Assembly: GCA_024742455.1 (NCBI GenBank)
Contig: JANSYL010000013.1
Coordinates: 22,865-86,864, forward strand
Reading direction: 5' to 3'
DNA length: 64,000 bases
Source of the DNA: Paracoccaceae bacterium
GTDB lineage: Bacteria; Pseudomonadota; Alphaproteobacteria; Rhodobacterales; Rhodobacteraceae
The notes beneath the pieces were generated by a model. It worked only from the letters and a program-made list of their open reading frames with translations, made no database searches and was not told the origin of the DNA. Both the position numbers and the translations under genes were made by a program. Shown piece after piece: positions 20,133 through 29,697 of the stretch (position 1 is the stretch's first letter; the number at the start of each line of letters is the position of its first letter).

Positions 20133-21043
20133 GATGCTTCTCCTACCCTGTCGCCGGGCGCGATGCGGGCGCCGCGCAGCCAGTCCTGGGTGAACATAGG
20201 GCCTTTGCCTTCCGGTTGCACCTGAACGATCTCCACCGCGCCGTCACCCGCCGCGATGGTGAACCCGTCCAGCACCGTGCCCGGCACCCCCGTTCCCTCC
20301 GCAACCCGGCTGCGCAGCAGCTTCACCCGTTTGCCCGCCACCTCGGTCCAGGCGCCGGGAAAGGGCGACAGCCCCCGGATCTTGCGGTCGATCTGCGCGG
20401 CGCGGGCGGTCCAGTCCACCCGCGCCTCAGCCTTGTCGATCTTTTCGGCGTAGGTCACGCCATGTTCGGGCTGCGCCTCGGGCACCAGGTCGTCGAGCCG
20501 CGCCAGCGCCTCGACGATGGCCCGGGCGCCCAGCACGCGCAACCGATCATGCAGGTCGCCCGCCGTCTCCTCGGCGGCGATGGGCGTGGCGCGGCGCAAC
20601 AGCACCGGCCCGGTATCCAGCCCCGCCTCCATCTGCATGATGCAGACGCCGGTTTCCGCATCCCCCGCCATGATCGCCCGCTGAATCGGCGCCGCCCCGC
20701 GCCAGCGCGGCAGCAGGCTTGCATGGATGTTCAGACAGCCACGCGCGGGCGCATCCAGAACTGCCTGCGGCAGGATCAGCCCATAGGCCACCACCACCGC
20801 CACATCCGCCCCGAGCGCCGCGAAATCCGCCTGATCCGCCGGGTCGCGCAGCCGCACCGGGTGGCGGACCTCAAGCCCCATCGCCTGCGCCCGCGCCTGC
20901 ACCGGGCTGGGGCGCAGGTTCTGACCCCGGCCGGCCTTCCTGGGGGGCTGGCAATAGACGGCGGCAATCTCGTGCTCGGCGTCCACCAGCGCCTCCAGCA
21001 CCGGCACGGAAAACTCCGGCGTGCCCATGAACACCACCCGCAT
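20129..21043 (-). CDS. fmt: Methionyl-tRNA formyltransferase
   Basis: A 304-residue enzyme that formylates initiator Met-tRNA. The N-terminal Rossmann segment [17 protein letters not shown], the catalytic region [18 protein letters not shown] (Asn/His), and the C-terminal domain with GLSPFPGAW are all intact. The start MRVVFMG was chosen by homology; the frame extends upstream into the deformylase gene without similarity. Its start overlaps the stop of the degenerate deformylase gene by one base (TGATG), so the gene is translated with the deformylase cluster. Confidence 0.95.
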   Translation of the reverse strand: MRVVFMGTPEFSVPVLEALVDAEHEIAAVYCQPPRKAGRGQNLRPSPVQARAQAMGLEVRHPVRLRDPADQADFAALGADVAVVVAYGLILPQAVLDAPARGCLNIHASLLPRWRGAAPIQRAIMAGDAETGVCIMQMEAGLDTGPVLLRRATPIAAEETAGDLHDRLRVLGARAIVEALARLDDLVPEAQPEHGVTYAEKIDKAEARVDWTARAAQIDRKIRGLSPFPGAWTEVAGKRVKLLRSRVAEGTGVPGTVLDGFTIAAGDGAVEIVQVQPEGKGPMFTQDWLRGARIAPGDRVGEAS

Positions 21044-21543
21044 CAGCCCGCCTTTCGCACGCGGCGCAGGAACATGTCGCGTTTCAGCTTGCTCAGCCGG
21101 TCGAAATACATCCGCCCCGCCAGGTGGTCGATCTGGTGCTGGACCGAGGTGGCCCACAGCCCCTCGAACTCCTTGCGCACCCGGATGCCCAGATGATCGG
21201 TATAGGCCACGGTCACCCGGTCGGGCCGCGTGATCCGGGCATGATGGCCGGGCAGATTGGGGCTGGCTTCCTCATAGGCGCGGGTCGTCTCGCTGGCCGC
21301 GATCACCTCGGGGTTGGCCATGCGGATCGCCTGCCCCCTGTCCCGGCTGGCATCGACCACCGCCAGCCGCTGCATCACGCCGATCTGCACCGCCGCCAGC
21401 CCTACACCGCGGCCCGGCATCGCCTCCATCGTGTCGACCATGTCGTCCCAGATGGCGATTATGTCCTCGGTGATCGCGGCCACATCCGCCGCCGGGGTTT
21501 TCAGCCGCGCATCGGGCCAGGGCACGAATGCCTTAACCGCCAT
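21043..21543 (-). CDS. Peptide deformylase-like protein lacking active-site Cys and Glu
   Basis: A 166-residue paralogue of peptide deformylase. Motif 1 is intact (GVGLAAVQ), but motif 2, normally EGCLS, reads EASPNLPG so the metal-ligand Cys is gone, and motif 3, normally HEIDH, reads HQIDHL so the catalytic Glu is Gln. It is therefore unlikely to be an ordinary deformylase. The start at 21543 is preceded by AGAAAG; an ATG twelve bases upstream is an alternative. It is the third of three tandem deformylase-family genes and directly precedes fmt. Confidence 0.85.
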   Translation of the reverse strand: MAVKAFVPWPDARLKTPAADVAAITEDIIAIWDDMVDTMEAMPGRGVGLAAVQIGVMQRLAVVDASRDRGQAIRMANPEVIAASETTRAYEEASPNLPGHHARITRPDRVTVAYTDHLGIRVRKEFEGLWATSVQHQIDHLAGRMYFDRLSKLKRDMFLRRVRKAG

Positions 21544-22024
21544 GGGCTTTCTCATAGGCGCGGCGTTTCTTGTCGCTCAGATGGCCCAGCGTCAGCCTGC
21601 CGTCCAGATGGTCGATCTCGTGCTGGATGATCACCGCCTCGACCCCCTCGAACCGCTTGGCCGACCGTGCGCCTTCCAGGTCCGTCCAGGACAGGATCAC
21701 CCAGGGCGCGCGCGCCACCTCGGCCTCCAGTTCCGGCAGCGACAGGCAGACCTCGGGGCCTTTGACGCGGGCATCGGGCATCTGGATGATCTTGGGGTTG
21801 ATCGCGATCAGCGGCGACCGGGCGGCGCCGGGTTCCTTCCACCCGGCATCCATCACGAAAATCCGCAGCGCATCGCCCAGTTGCGGCGCCGACAGGCCCC
21901 GCCCCCCGGCGTCATACATCGTGTCGACCAGATCCTGCGCCAGCGGGGTCACCCCGCCCTCGACCGGGGCGCAGACCTCCATAAGCACCGGGTCCGGCCA
22001 TTGCCTGATCTTGCGCACGCTCAT
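21533..22024 (-). CDS. def2: Peptide deformylase (second copy)
   Basis: A 163-residue deformylase-family protein. Motif 1 is GRGLSAPQ, motif 2 is EVCLSLP with the metal-ligand Cys but Val in place of the usual Gly, and motif 3 is the complete HEIDHLDG. It can in principle bind the catalytic metal and remove N-terminal formyl groups. The ATG overlaps the stop of the upstream def gene (ATGA), and its own 3' end overlaps the third paralogue, so the three are one translational unit. Confidence 0.9.
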   Translation of the reverse strand: MSVRKIRQWPDPVLMEVCAPVEGGVTPLAQDLVDTMYDAGGRGLSAPQLGDALRIFVMDAGWKEPGAARSPLIAINPKIIQMPDARVKGPEVCLSLPELEAEVARAPWVILSWTDLEGARSAKRFEGVEAVIIQHEIDHLDGRLTLGHLSDKKRRAYEKAHGG

Positions 22025-22545
22025 GCCTTTTCCCGCGCCCTTTCCCGCTTCAGCTTGACCATCTTGCGGGTGATCAGCTGGCGCTTCAGCGGCTTGAGGT
22101 AATCGATGAACAGCTTGCCATCCAGATGGTCGATCTCGTGCTGGATGCAGGTGGACCAGAGCCCGTCGAAATCTTCCTGCTGTTCGTTTCCGTCCGGGTC
22201 GATCCAGCGCACCGTGACCGCGGCAGGGCGCGTCACGTCCTCGTAGATCTCGGGGATCGACAGACAGCCTTCTTCATAGGTGCTGACCTCGTCCGAGGAT
22301 GCAGTGATTTCCGGGTTGAACATGGCGATCGGGCGCGGCGGGGCGCCGTCTTCCTTGACGCAATCCACCACGACAAGACGGACCAGTTCCCCCACCTGCG
22401 GCGCGGCCAGCCCGATTCCGGGGGCGGCATACATCGTTTCCAGCATGTCCTCGGCCAGCACGCGCAGATCGTCCGACAGGTCGGGCACGGGCGCTGCCAG
22501 CTTTTTCAGCCGGGGGTCGGGGTGGATGATGATCGGGCGTTTCAC
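22021..22545 (-). CDS. def: Peptide deformylase (canonical copy)
   Basis: A 174-residue peptide deformylase that removes the formyl group from nascent proteins. All three motifs are canonical: GIGLAAPQ, EEGCLSIPE and HEIDHLDG. The GTG start (MKRPIIIHPDPRLK) was chosen because this is the conserved N-terminus; an upstream start would add twelve unconserved residues. It is the first gene of the def-def2-PDF-like-fmt operon and is divergent from the PLP enzyme gene at 22644. Confidence 0.95.
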   Translation of the reverse strand: MKRPIIIHPDPRLKKLAAPVPDLSDDLRVLAEDMLETMYAAPGIGLAAPQVGELVRLVVVDCVKEDGAPPRPIAMFNPEITASSDEVSTYEEGCLSIPEIYEDVTRPAAVTVRWIDPDGNEQQEDFDGLWSTCIQHEIDHLDGKLFIDYLKPLKRQLITRKMVKLKRERAREKA

Positions 22546-22643
22546 GGCACCCGAGATAGGCGAATCGTCCGCGCCCCGCAACGCCTCTTGCGGCTGCGGG
22601 CGGGCCGGGTAGCTTGCGCGCGTTGGGCAGCAAGGAGCACGGG

Positions 22644-23816
22644 ATGAATTTCGACCGGGATATCGGGCGGCGCGGCACGCATTGCATGAAATGGGACAGG
22701 CTGGAACAGGTCACGGGCGTCAGCCCCGAGGACGGCCTTGCGATGTGGGTCGCCGACAGCGATTTCGCCACCGCCCCCTGCGTCACCCGCGCCCTACAAT
22801 CGCGGCTGGACCACGGGGCCTTCGGCTACGGGTTCGATGATGCGGGCCTGCGCGCGGGCATCGGGTGGTGGATGGACACGCGCCACGGCTGGGCCATCGA
22901 ACCCGGCTGGATCATTCCCACCCAGGGCCTGGGTCACGCCATCGGCATGGCCATCGACACCTGGACCGAGATCGGCGATGGCGTGTGTTTCTTCACGCCC
23001 GTCTACCACGAATTCCGTCAGAAGACGGAACGCGCCGAACGGGTGCCCTTCGAGATCCCGATGCAATTGGTGGATGGGCGGTATGAGCTGGATTTCGAAG
23101 CCGCCGAGGACGTGATCGACGACACCGTGAAGATGCTGATCTTCTGTTCGCCGCAGAACCCCTCGGGCCGGGTGTGGAGCGCGGCGGAGCTGAACGCCGT
23201 CGCCGAGTTCTGCGAGAAGCACGACCTGATCCTGATCTCGGACGAAATCCATGCCGACCTGATGTATGGCGGGCGGCGGCATATCCCCACCGACATCGCC
23301 GCGCCTGCATTCCGGCACCGGACAGTGACGATCAACGCGTCGTCGAAAACCTTCAACCTGCCGGGGTTCCGCCTGGGTTATGCGATCATCCCCGATGACA
23401 GGTTGCGCGCGGCCTATCAGCGGCGGATGCGGATGACGGAATACAGCCCAGCGACCCTCAGCGTGGCGGCCACCATCGCCGCCTACACGCCCGAGGGCGC
23501 GGATTGGGTCGAGGCGCAGATCGCCTATCTCGAGGGCAACCGCGCGGTGTTCGATGCCGGTCTGAATGCGATCCCCGGGGTGTGGTCGATGCCTCTGGAG
23601 TCGACCTACCTTGCCTGGGTCGATTTCTCGGGCACCGGCATGGAGGAACCCGAGGTCACCGCCCGCATCCGCGACGTGGCGAAAATCGGCGTCAGCCCCG
23701 GCAAGCAGTTCGGCCCGGGCGGCGGGACCTTCAACCGCTTCAACCTCGCCATGCCCCGCTTCATGATCGAGGATGCGGTGGCGCGGATGCAGCGGGCGTT
23801 CGCGGATTTGCAGTAG
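22644..23816 (+). CDS. MalY/PatB-type PLP-dependent C-S lyase
   Basis: A 390-residue fold-type I PLP enzyme of the MalY/PatB group (cystathionine beta-lyase-like aminotransferases). Signatures are MWVADSDFATAP near the N-terminus, FCSPQNPSGRVW, the LISDEIHADLMYGG segment (Asp binding the PLP ring N), and ASSKTFNLPGFRLGYAI containing the Schiff-base lysine. It probably cleaves cystathionine or cysteine conjugates to pyruvate, ammonia and a thiol. AAGGAG precedes the chosen ATG. It is a single-gene unit, convergent with the hydroxybutyrate dehydrogenase gene. Confidence 0.9.
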   Translation: MNFDRDIGRRGTHCMKWDRLEQVTGVSPEDGLAMWVADSDFATAPCVTRALQSRLDHGAFGYGFDDAGLRAGIGWWMDTRHGWAIEPGWIIPTQGLGHAIGMAIDTWTEIGDGVCFFTPVYHEFRQKTERAERVPFEIPMQLVDGRYELDFEAAEDVIDDTVKMLIFCSPQNPSGRVWSAAELNAVAEFCEKHDLILISDEIHADLMYGGRRHIPTDIAAPAFRHRTVTINASSKTFNLPGFRLGYAIIPDDRLRAAYQRRMRMTEYSPATLSVAATIAAYTPEGADWVEAQIAYLEGNRAVFDAGLNAIPGVWSMPLESTYLAWVDFSGTGMEEPEVTARIRDVAKIGVSPGKQFGPGGGTFNRFNLAMPRFMIEDAVARMQRAFADLQ

Positions 23817-23839
23817 GGTGCGGCGCGCATTGACCGTCC

Positions 23840-24643
23840 CTACTGCGCGGTCCACCCCCCGTCGATCGGGATCGCGGTGCCGGTCACGTTATGGGCGACC
23901 GGCGCGCAGAGCCACAGCGCCAGCGCCCCGATCTCGGCGGGGTCGGACATCCGCCGCGACGGCTGTTTCTCGGACAACAGATCGGCGATGCCCGTATCCC
24001 GGTCGCCGCCATGCAGCGCCGCCCGTGCGTCGATCTGCGGCTGGATGATCGCCGTCTCGGTCCAGCCCGGGCAGATGCAATTGACCGTCACGCCGCCAGC
24101 CGCCTTGTCCCCGGCGGCGGCATATTCCAGCGCCGCCACCCGGCTCAGCCCCACAAGCCCGAACTTCGCCGCCACGTAGGGCGCCTTGTCCTTCGAGGCG
24201 ACCAGCCCGTGAACCGAGGCGATGTTGATGACCCTTCCATAGCCCCGCTCGGCCATCGCGGGCATCGCCGCCTGCATCGTGTGGAACGCCGCCGACAGGT
24301 TGACCGACAGGATAGTGTCCCATGTCTCCTTCGGCATTTCGGCCAGCGGCGCGGTGTGCTGGATGCCTGCATTGTTGACGAGGATATCCGCCCCGCCCCA
24401 GGCCGCCACCGCCTCCATCAGCTCGGCGATCCGGTCGGGGTGGCGCAGGTCGCCGTGGAAGAACTCCGCATGGGGCGACCCGATCTTTTGCAGATGGGTG
24501 CGGACCTCTTCGATCTGCGCATCGCCGGCGATCCCGTGCACCGCGATCCGCGCACCTGCGCGCGCCAGCGCCTCGGCGATCGCCAGCCCGATCCCCTGCA
24601 CGGACCCCGTCACGAGGGCCGTCTTTCCGGTCAGATCGGTCAT
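23840..24643 (-). CDS. bdhA: 3-hydroxybutyrate dehydrogenase (SDR family)
   Basis: A 267-residue short-chain dehydrogenase. The cofactor motif is TGSVQGIGLA (residues 12-21), NNAG is present, the catalytic Ser/Tyr/Lys set is in INIASVHGLV and PYVAAKFG, and the C-terminal region with CPGWTETAIIQPQI plus AVHGI-type segments matches bacterial D-3-hydroxybutyrate dehydrogenases, which interconvert 3-hydroxybutyrate and acetoacetate. The ATG overlaps the stop of the acyl-CoA synthetase gene (ATGA), consistent with a ketone-body/PHB utilisation pair. Confidence 0.87.
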   Translation of the reverse strand: MTDLTGKTALVTGSVQGIGLAIAEALARAGARIAVHGIAGDAQIEEVRTHLQKIGSPHAEFFHGDLRHPDRIAELMEAVAAWGGADILVNNAGIQHTAPLAEMPKETWDTILSVNLSAAFHTMQAAMPAMAERGYGRVINIASVHGLVASKDKAPYVAAKFGLVGLSRVAALEYAAAGDKAAGGVTVNCICPGWTETAIIQPQIDARAALHGGDRDTGIADLLSEKQPSRRMSDPAEIGALALWLCAPVAHNVTGTAIPIDGGWTAQ

Positions 24644-26145
24644 CCCTCCTCCTTCAGCATGTCGCGCAGGGCGGTTTTCAACACCTTGCCGTAGTTGTTT
24701 TTCGGCAGTTCCGGCAGCGCACGGTATAGCTTGGGCCGCTTGAAGCGCGCGATATTGTCGGTGCAATAGGCGTCCAGAACTTCGGCCGGGACGGTCTTGC
24801 CCGGAACGGACACGACGAAGGCGACGACGACCTCGCCCCATTCGGGGTCGGGGCGGCCAACGACCGACACCTCGTGAACATCGGGATGTTCCAGCAACAC
24901 CTCTTCGACCTCGCGGGGATAGATGTTGGACCCGCCCGAGATGATCACGTCCTTCGACCGGTCCGTCAGTGTCAGGTAGCCGTCTTCGTCCAGCCGCCCG
25001 ACATCGCCGGTCATCAGCCAGCCATCCACCAGCGTCTTCGCGCTCGCCTCGGGGTTCTCCCAGTACCCCGGCATCACCGGCGCGCCGCGCACCATGATTT
25101 CACCGGTTTCGCCGGGCGGCAGGGGCTGGCCGTCTTCGCCGCCGATCCGCAGCTCGACCACCGATTGCGCGCGGCCAACCGAGCCGAGCCTGTCGCGCCA
25201 GCGGGGGTGGGACCGGTCGGCCACGTCGGCGCGGCTGAGCGCGGTGATCGCCATCGGGCATTCGCCCTGCCCGTAGATCTGCGCGAATTTCGGGCCGAAC
25301 CAGTCGACCGCCTCGATGATGTCGGCGGTATACATCGGCCCGCCCGCGTAAACGATGGTGCGGATGCCCGGCGCACGATCCCCCGCGGCCTTCGCCACAT
25401 CGGTGAAGCGGCGCACCATCGTGGGGGCCATGAACATGCAGACCGAGCCGAGGCGCGCCGACAGCTCCAGCACCTCACCCGCGTCGAACCCGCCCGAGGG
25501 CGGGCAGACATGGCGCGCGCCCTTCAGGACATACAGCATGTTATAGATGCCTGCCGCATGGCTCATCGGGGCGGCATAGAGCGTCGCATCATGCCCGGTC
25601 ACCGGGTCGACATCGGCGAAATAGCTGAGCGTCATCGCCTCCAGCATGCCATGGGTGATCCGCACCCCCTTGGGCCGCCCGGTGGTGCCCGAGGTATAGA
25701 ACAGCCAGGCGATATCCGCGGCCTCGCGGTGGACGATTGCCTGTGCGGAACCGGACAGCATGCCGGCAAAGGCGGGGCTTTCCACGTCGATCACCGGCAC
25801 ATCCGTCAGCCCACCCAGCGCCGCCCCCAGTTTCGATGTGACAAACACCCTGGCCGCGCCGGAGTTTTCCAGAATCCACGCGGCCTCGCGCCCGTGCAGC
25901 TTGTTGTTGATCGGCACAACCGCGCCGCCCGCGATCCAGACCGCCCAGAACGCGATCAGGAATTCGGGGCAGTTCGCCATGAACAGGCCGACCCTGTCGC
26001 CGGGCTTGATGCCGAGCTGCCCGGCCAGCGCCGCGGACTGCGCGTGGAAGGTGGCATAATCGGCCACCACATCCATGCCGGTCAGAAGCGCGGGCGCGTC
26101 ACCGTGAATCTGCGCCGTGCGCTGCAACCAATGGGCCAGGTTCAT
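24640..26145 (-). CDS. AMP-forming acyl-CoA synthetase
   Basis: A 501-residue ANL-superfamily ligase that activates a carboxylic acid to an acyl-CoA via an acyl-adenylate. The P-loop YTSGTTGRPKG (about 175), the YGQGECPMAI adenylate-site motif, the GWLMTGDVGRLDEDGYL hinge region and the terminal catalytic Lys region PKNNYGKVLK are intact. The acid substrate is not clear; adjacency to 3-hydroxybutyrate dehydrogenase hints at a short-chain keto or hydroxy acid. The ATG at 26145 was preferred over an in-frame GTG three codons earlier. Confidence 0.87.
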   Translation of the reverse strand: MNLAHWLQRTAQIHGDAPALLTGMDVVADYATFHAQSAALAGQLGIKPGDRVGLFMANCPEFLIAFWAVWIAGGAVVPINNKLHGREAAWILENSGAARVFVTSKLGAALGGLTDVPVIDVESPAFAGMLSGSAQAIVHREAADIAWLFYTSGTTGRPKGVRITHGMLEAMTLSYFADVDPVTGHDATLYAAPMSHAAGIYNMLYVLKGARHVCPPSGGFDAGEVLELSARLGSVCMFMAPTMVRRFTDVAKAAGDRAPGIRTIVYAGGPMYTADIIEAVDWFGPKFAQIYGQGECPMAITALSRADVADRSHPRWRDRLGSVGRAQSVVELRIGGEDGQPLPPGETGEIMVRGAPVMPGYWENPEASAKTLVDGWLMTGDVGRLDEDGYLTLTDRSKDVIISGGSNIYPREVEEVLLEHPDVHEVSVVGRPDPEWGEVVVAFVVSVPGKTVPAEVLDAYCTDNIARFKRPKLYRALPELPKNNYGKVLKTALRDMLKEEG

Positions 26146-26264
26146 CCTTCGCACTTCTCCCTCTGCGCGTTGATCGTCGGAGCATAGCGGGCCGCTGCAA
26201 CGGCTCCAAGATGTCTGGCGCGCCGGGCGCGGCGCGCCTAGGGTCGGGCTCGAGGGAGGCGCGC

Positions 26265-27182
26265 ATGAACATCTTGGTTTTGGGGATTTTCGTGGCCGAC
26301 GCGGCGTTCCGCTGTGACCGGATGCCGGCGGTGGGAGAAACGCGCATCGGCACGGGATTTACCCTTGGCCCCGGCGGGAAGGGGTCGAACCAGGCGGTGG
26401 CAGCAGCCAGAGCAGGCGGAACGGTCGGGCTGATCAGCCGTCTAGGCCAGGACACCTTCGCCGACATGGCCGAAGAAGTGTGGCGCGCGGCGGGGGTCAC
26501 CCCCCTTGTCACCCGGGATGCGGAACATCCCACCGGCGCGGCGGGCATTTTCGTCGAGGAAGGCACGGGAAGGAACGCCATCGTGGTCAGCCCCGGCGCG
26601 GCCGGGCAGTTGAGCCTTGCGGATGTGGAGGCGCGGGCCGGGGCGATTGCCGGGGCCAAGGTGGCGATGACGCAGCTGGAACAGCCGATCACGACCGCGC
26701 AGAGGTTTCTTGAGATCGCGGCGGCGGCGGGGGTGATCACGGTGCTGAACCCCGCCCCGGCGGCGGAGATCAGGGACGACCTCCTGGCGCTTTGCGACTA
26801 CCTGACCCCGAACGAGACCGAGGCCGAGGCCCTGACCGGCCTGCCCGTCACCACCCTGGCCGAGGCCGAGGCGGCGGCGCGGGCCCTGATGGCACGCGGG
26901 GTGCGCAAGGGGGTGATCGTGACGCTTGGCGATCAGGGGGCCTATCTGTGGGACGGGGTGCAAGGCGCGCGCCTCCCGCCGGTTCATGCCGGGCCGACCT
27001 TGGACACGACCGGGGCGGGCGATGCGTTCAACGGCGGCTTCGCCACGGCGCTGGCCGAGGGGCAAGGCCTGCCCGATGCATTGCGGTTCGCCAGCACGGT
27101 CGCGGGCCTGTCGGTGACGCGGATCGGGACGGCCGCGGCGATGCCGGACCGCGCCGAGGTGCAGGCGCTTCTGGCGCGCTAG
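26265..27182 (+). CDS. PfkB family sugar kinase (ribokinase-like)
   Basis: A 305-residue PfkB-family kinase. The N-terminal glycine pair is in GPGGKGSNQAVAAARAGG and the C-terminal signature DTTGAGDAFNGGF carries the catalytic Asp and anion hole. The GGKGxNQA pattern is that of ribokinases, which phosphorylate ribose at O5, but other sugars or nucleosides are possible. A GAGGGAGG site precedes the ATG. It converges with, and overlaps by four bases, the glycerate kinase gene. Confidence 0.87.
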   Translation: MNILVLGIFVADAAFRCDRMPAVGETRIGTGFTLGPGGKGSNQAVAAARAGGTVGLISRLGQDTFADMAEEVWRAAGVTPLVTRDAEHPTGAAGIFVEEGTGRNAIVVSPGAAGQLSLADVEARAGAIAGAKVAMTQLEQPITTAQRFLEIAAAAGVITVLNPAPAAEIRDDLLALCDYLTPNETEAEALTGLPVTTLAEAEAAARALMARGVRKGVIVTLGDQGAYLWDGVQGARLPPVHAGPTLDTTGAGDAFNGGFATALAEGQGLPDALRFASTVAGLSVTRIGTAAAMPDRAEVQALLAR

Positions 27183-28411
27183 CCTTCGATCAGGATCGCA
27201 CGGAAATCGTTCACATTGGTCAGCGTCGGTCCGGGGACGACCTGCGCGTCGATCGCGGCGAAGAAGGAATGCGCGTCGTTGCGGCCGAGTGCGGCCAGCG
27301 GGTCGATGCCCTTTGCCGTCGCTGTCGCCAGCGTGTCCGGGCCGATGACCGCCCCGGCCACCTCCGCCGCGCCATCGACGCCGTCGGTGTCGCAGGCGAT
27401 GGCGTGGATACCCGGCGCGCCGTCCAATGCCACGGCCAGCGCCAGCGCATATTCCGCGTTGGGGCCACCGACCCCGTCGCCGCGTTTGGTGACGGTCAGC
27501 TCGCCGCCCGACAGGATCACGCGCGGGCCTTGGGACTTGAGCGCAAGTGCGGCGTGTTCGGCGGCGACCTCCCGCGCTTCACCGACCACGGCGTCGCCCA
27601 GGATGTCCACCGCATACCCGGCGCCATGTGCCAGTTCTGCTGCTGCCTCCAGCGATTGCGCGGGGGCGGCGCAGACCGTGTTGGTCACGCAGGCCAGTCG
27701 CGGATCGTCCACCGCCACCGGATCGCCGCCTGCCCCGAGAAACGCGGCGATGGCGGGGGGCGGGGTGACGCCCCAACGGGTCAGAACCGACAGCGCGCGG
27801 GCGGCATCGCCGTCATGACCCACGGTCGGGCCGCTGGCGATATCGGCGGGGTCGTCGCCCGGGACATCGGAAATCATCAGCGCAACCATCCGGGCGGGAT
27901 AGGCGGCGACGGCCAGACGCTGGCCTTTGACGGCGGAGATTTCCTTGCGCACCCCGTTGATGTCGCCGATGGGGGCGCCCGAAGCCAGAAGCGCCCGGGT
28001 AAGCGCCTGCTTCTCATCCAGCGTGATCCCTGCGGCAGGCGCACAAAGAAGCGCGGAGCCGCCGCCGGAAATCAGCGCCAGCACAAAGGCATCCGGGCCG
28101 AGGCCGTTCAGTTTTTCAAGCATCCGGCGCGTGGCCGCCACCCCGGCATCGTCCGGCACCGGATGCGCGGCCTCGACGATCTCGATCCCCCTGCAGGGCC
28201 GTGCATAGCCGTAGCGCGTTATGACCAACCCGTCGCAGGGGCCCCAGGCGGACTCCACCGCCTCGGCCATGCGGGCGCTGGCCTTGCCCGCGCCGATCAC
28301 CAGAACCTCGCCCTGGGGGCGCGGCGGCAGGGCGGCGGGCACACAAAGCATCGGGTCGGCGCGCGCCACGGCCCGGTCGAACATCGCACGCAGGAGATCT
28401 GGAGGGGTCAT
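27179..28411 (-). CDS. gckA: Glycerate 2-kinase (DUF4147/MOFRL)
   Basis: A 410-residue protein with the DUF4147 N-terminal domain (VIGAGKASARMAEAVE near 38-53; LISGGGSALLCAP near 110) and the C-terminal MOFRL domain (ILSGGELTVTKRGDGVGGPNAE region near 310). These are the marks of glycerate 2-kinase, also annotated as GckA/TtuD hydroxypyruvate reductase in older records, making 2-phosphoglycerate in the serine cycle or glycolate salvage. It lies directly downstream of the puf operon terminator but is a different transcription unit by gap (122 bases). Confidence 0.88.
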   Translation of the reverse strand: MTPPDLLRAMFDRAVARADPMLCVPAALPPRPQGEVLVIGAGKASARMAEAVESAWGPCDGLVITRYGYARPCRGIEIVEAAHPVPDDAGVAATRRMLEKLNGLGPDAFVLALISGGGSALLCAPAAGITLDEKQALTRALLASGAPIGDINGVRKEISAVKGQRLAVAAYPARMVALMISDVPGDDPADIASGPTVGHDGDAARALSVLTRWGVTPPPAIAAFLGAGGDPVAVDDPRLACVTNTVCAAPAQSLEAAAELAHGAGYAVDILGDAVVGEAREVAAEHAALALKSQGPRVILSGGELTVTKRGDGVGGPNAEYALALAVALDGAPGIHAIACDTDGVDGAAEVAGAVIGPDTLATATAKGIDPLAALGRNDAHSFFAAIDAQVVPGPTLTNVNDFRAILIEG

Positions 28412-28479
28412 CGGCGCTGCCTTCGCAAGGGGCGTTCAGGTAACGCAGGGGCGGCGGCAAGCTCAACCGCAAAGGAAAC

Positions 28480-28500
28480 CGGCGGGCCATTGGCCCGCCG
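28480..28500 (-). terminator. Hairpin ending the puf operon
   Basis: A nine-base-pair perfect GC stem (CGGCGGGCC / GGCCCGCCG) with a three-base ATT loop, 33 bases downstream of the pufX stop. On the minus strand it is followed by GGTTTCCTTT, a weak T-rich tail. It may act as terminator or as 3' stabiliser of the puf message. Confidence 0.65.
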
Positions 28501-28533
28501 CGATCCGTGTTTCTTGCTCCGAGGCGCGGAGGC

Positions 28534-28761
28534 TTATTCCGGTTCGGAATAGAAGCTGTCCGGCGTCGGATCGGCGGCCTGTTTCGACTCGGGCGGCAGG
28601 AGCGTGCCGATCAGGTAGAGGACGTAGATGAACACCCCCGCCCCGATCACCACCCCACCGGCGATCCCGGCGCCAACCAGCATCTGTTTCATCACGTCGT
28701 AAAACAGGTTGCTCTGGTTGAACTCGCCGTCGTCGTAAGGGGTTCGCGTTTTCACTTTCAT
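28534..28761 (-). CDS. pufX: PufX, RC-LH1 core-complex protein
   Basis: A 75-residue single-pass membrane protein. The region QMLVGAGIAGGVVIGAG with the following hydrophobic stretch and TLLP aligns by eye with Rhodobacter PufX (QMMKGAGWAGGVFFG... RMLP), including the GxxxG-type dimer motif; the acidic C-terminal tail is divergent. PufX opens the LH1 ring for quinone exchange and organises core dimers. It starts 12 bases after pufM with AAGGAGAG as ribosome-binding site. Its retention is odd because the LH1 genes pufBA are missing from this operon. Confidence 0.9.
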   Translation of the reverse strand: MKVKTRTPYDDGEFNQSNLFYDVMKQMLVGAGIAGGVVIGAGVFIYVLYLIGTLLPPESKQAADPTPDSFYSEPE

Positions 28762-28773
28762 CACGTTCTCTCC

Positions 28774-29697
28774 TTAGTCGAGCGGCGCGTAGCCGTGGTC
28801 TTGCGCCCAGACATACCAGTTGTCGACAACGGTGCCCGAAAGCAGGATGCCGATGCCACCGGTGATGCAGGTCAGGACCGCGAACCACCAAGCCCAGCGG
28901 TGAATGCCCTCCATCGTGGCGTTGAAGCCCATGGTCCAGCGCCAGAACAGGGCGGCCCGCTCGGATGCCGTGCCACGGTCGGCGATCTGTTCCAGTTCCC
29001 GATCGCCGCCGAAGCGGGAGACGGCCAGAATGGTGGCCCCGTGCATCGCGAAGAGCAGGGTGGAGCCATAGAGGAACACGATCGAGAGCGCGTGGAACGG
29101 GTTGTAGAACAGGTTCCCGTGCACGACCGAGAAGGTCAGCGTCCAGTCGAGATGGCTGAAGATGCCGTAAGGCACGGCCTCGGACCAGCTACCCATCAGG
29201 ATCGGGCGGAAAAGGCCCAGAACCAGGAACAGCCAGATCGCGGCGCCGAAGGCCCAGAAGACATGCTTGCCCATCTTCAGCTGCTGCGCCAGCACGTAGG
29301 ACCGGGCCCACCATGTCATGACGGAGATCAGCAGGAAGAAGCTGGCCAGAAGCCACAGGAAGCCATCGTTCCACGGCGGGATCGACAAGCCGTATTCGGC
29401 CGGAGGCGGCTCGAGCGAGAAGTAGAACAGGTCGCGCATGAACACGGCCGGGTTATAGCCCGCCTGCTGCCAGTAGCTGGCACCGACCATGACGAACCAG
29501 ATGATCCCGGTTGCCAGGGACACGACGCCCCAGCCGCCCAGATAGAACGGGCCGAGCTGTGCGTTGCCGAACCAGCCGAACAGGTTCGAGAAGCTTGTGC
29601 TCTTGCCCCGTTCGCGAAGATCCACGTCCTCGACCATGCCCATTTCGGGCGGGCCCTGGACCTGAACCTGGGTGAAGATGTTCTGATACTCAGCCAT
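28774..29697 (-). CDS. pufM: Photosynthetic reaction centre M subunit
   Basis: A 307-residue M subunit, five transmembrane helices, very close to the Rhodobacter protein. Visible chlorophyll and iron ligands lie in FSHLDWT (accessory site His), [15 protein letters not shown] (special-pair His and a following His) and GIHRWAWW (iron His). [21 protein letters not shown] carries a further iron-ligand His and the Glu ligand region. It binds the special pair, the inactive-side pigments and the QA quinone. It overlaps the pufL stop by eight bases, the usual coupling. Confidence 0.97.
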   Translation of the reverse strand: MAEYQNIFTQVQVQGPPEMGMVEDVDLRERGKSTSFSNLFGWFGNAQLGPFYLGGWGVVSLATGIIWFVMVGASYWQQAGYNPAVFMRDLFYFSLEPPPAEYGLSIPPWNDGFLWLLASFFLLISVMTWWARSYVLAQQLKMGKHVFWAFGAAIWLFLVLGLFRPILMGSWSEAVPYGIFSHLDWTLTFSVVHGNLFYNPFHALSIVFLYGSTLLFAMHGATILAVSRFGGDRELEQIADRGTASERAALFWRWTMGFNATMEGIHRWAWWFAVLTCITGGIGILLSGTVVDNWYVWAQDHGYAPLD

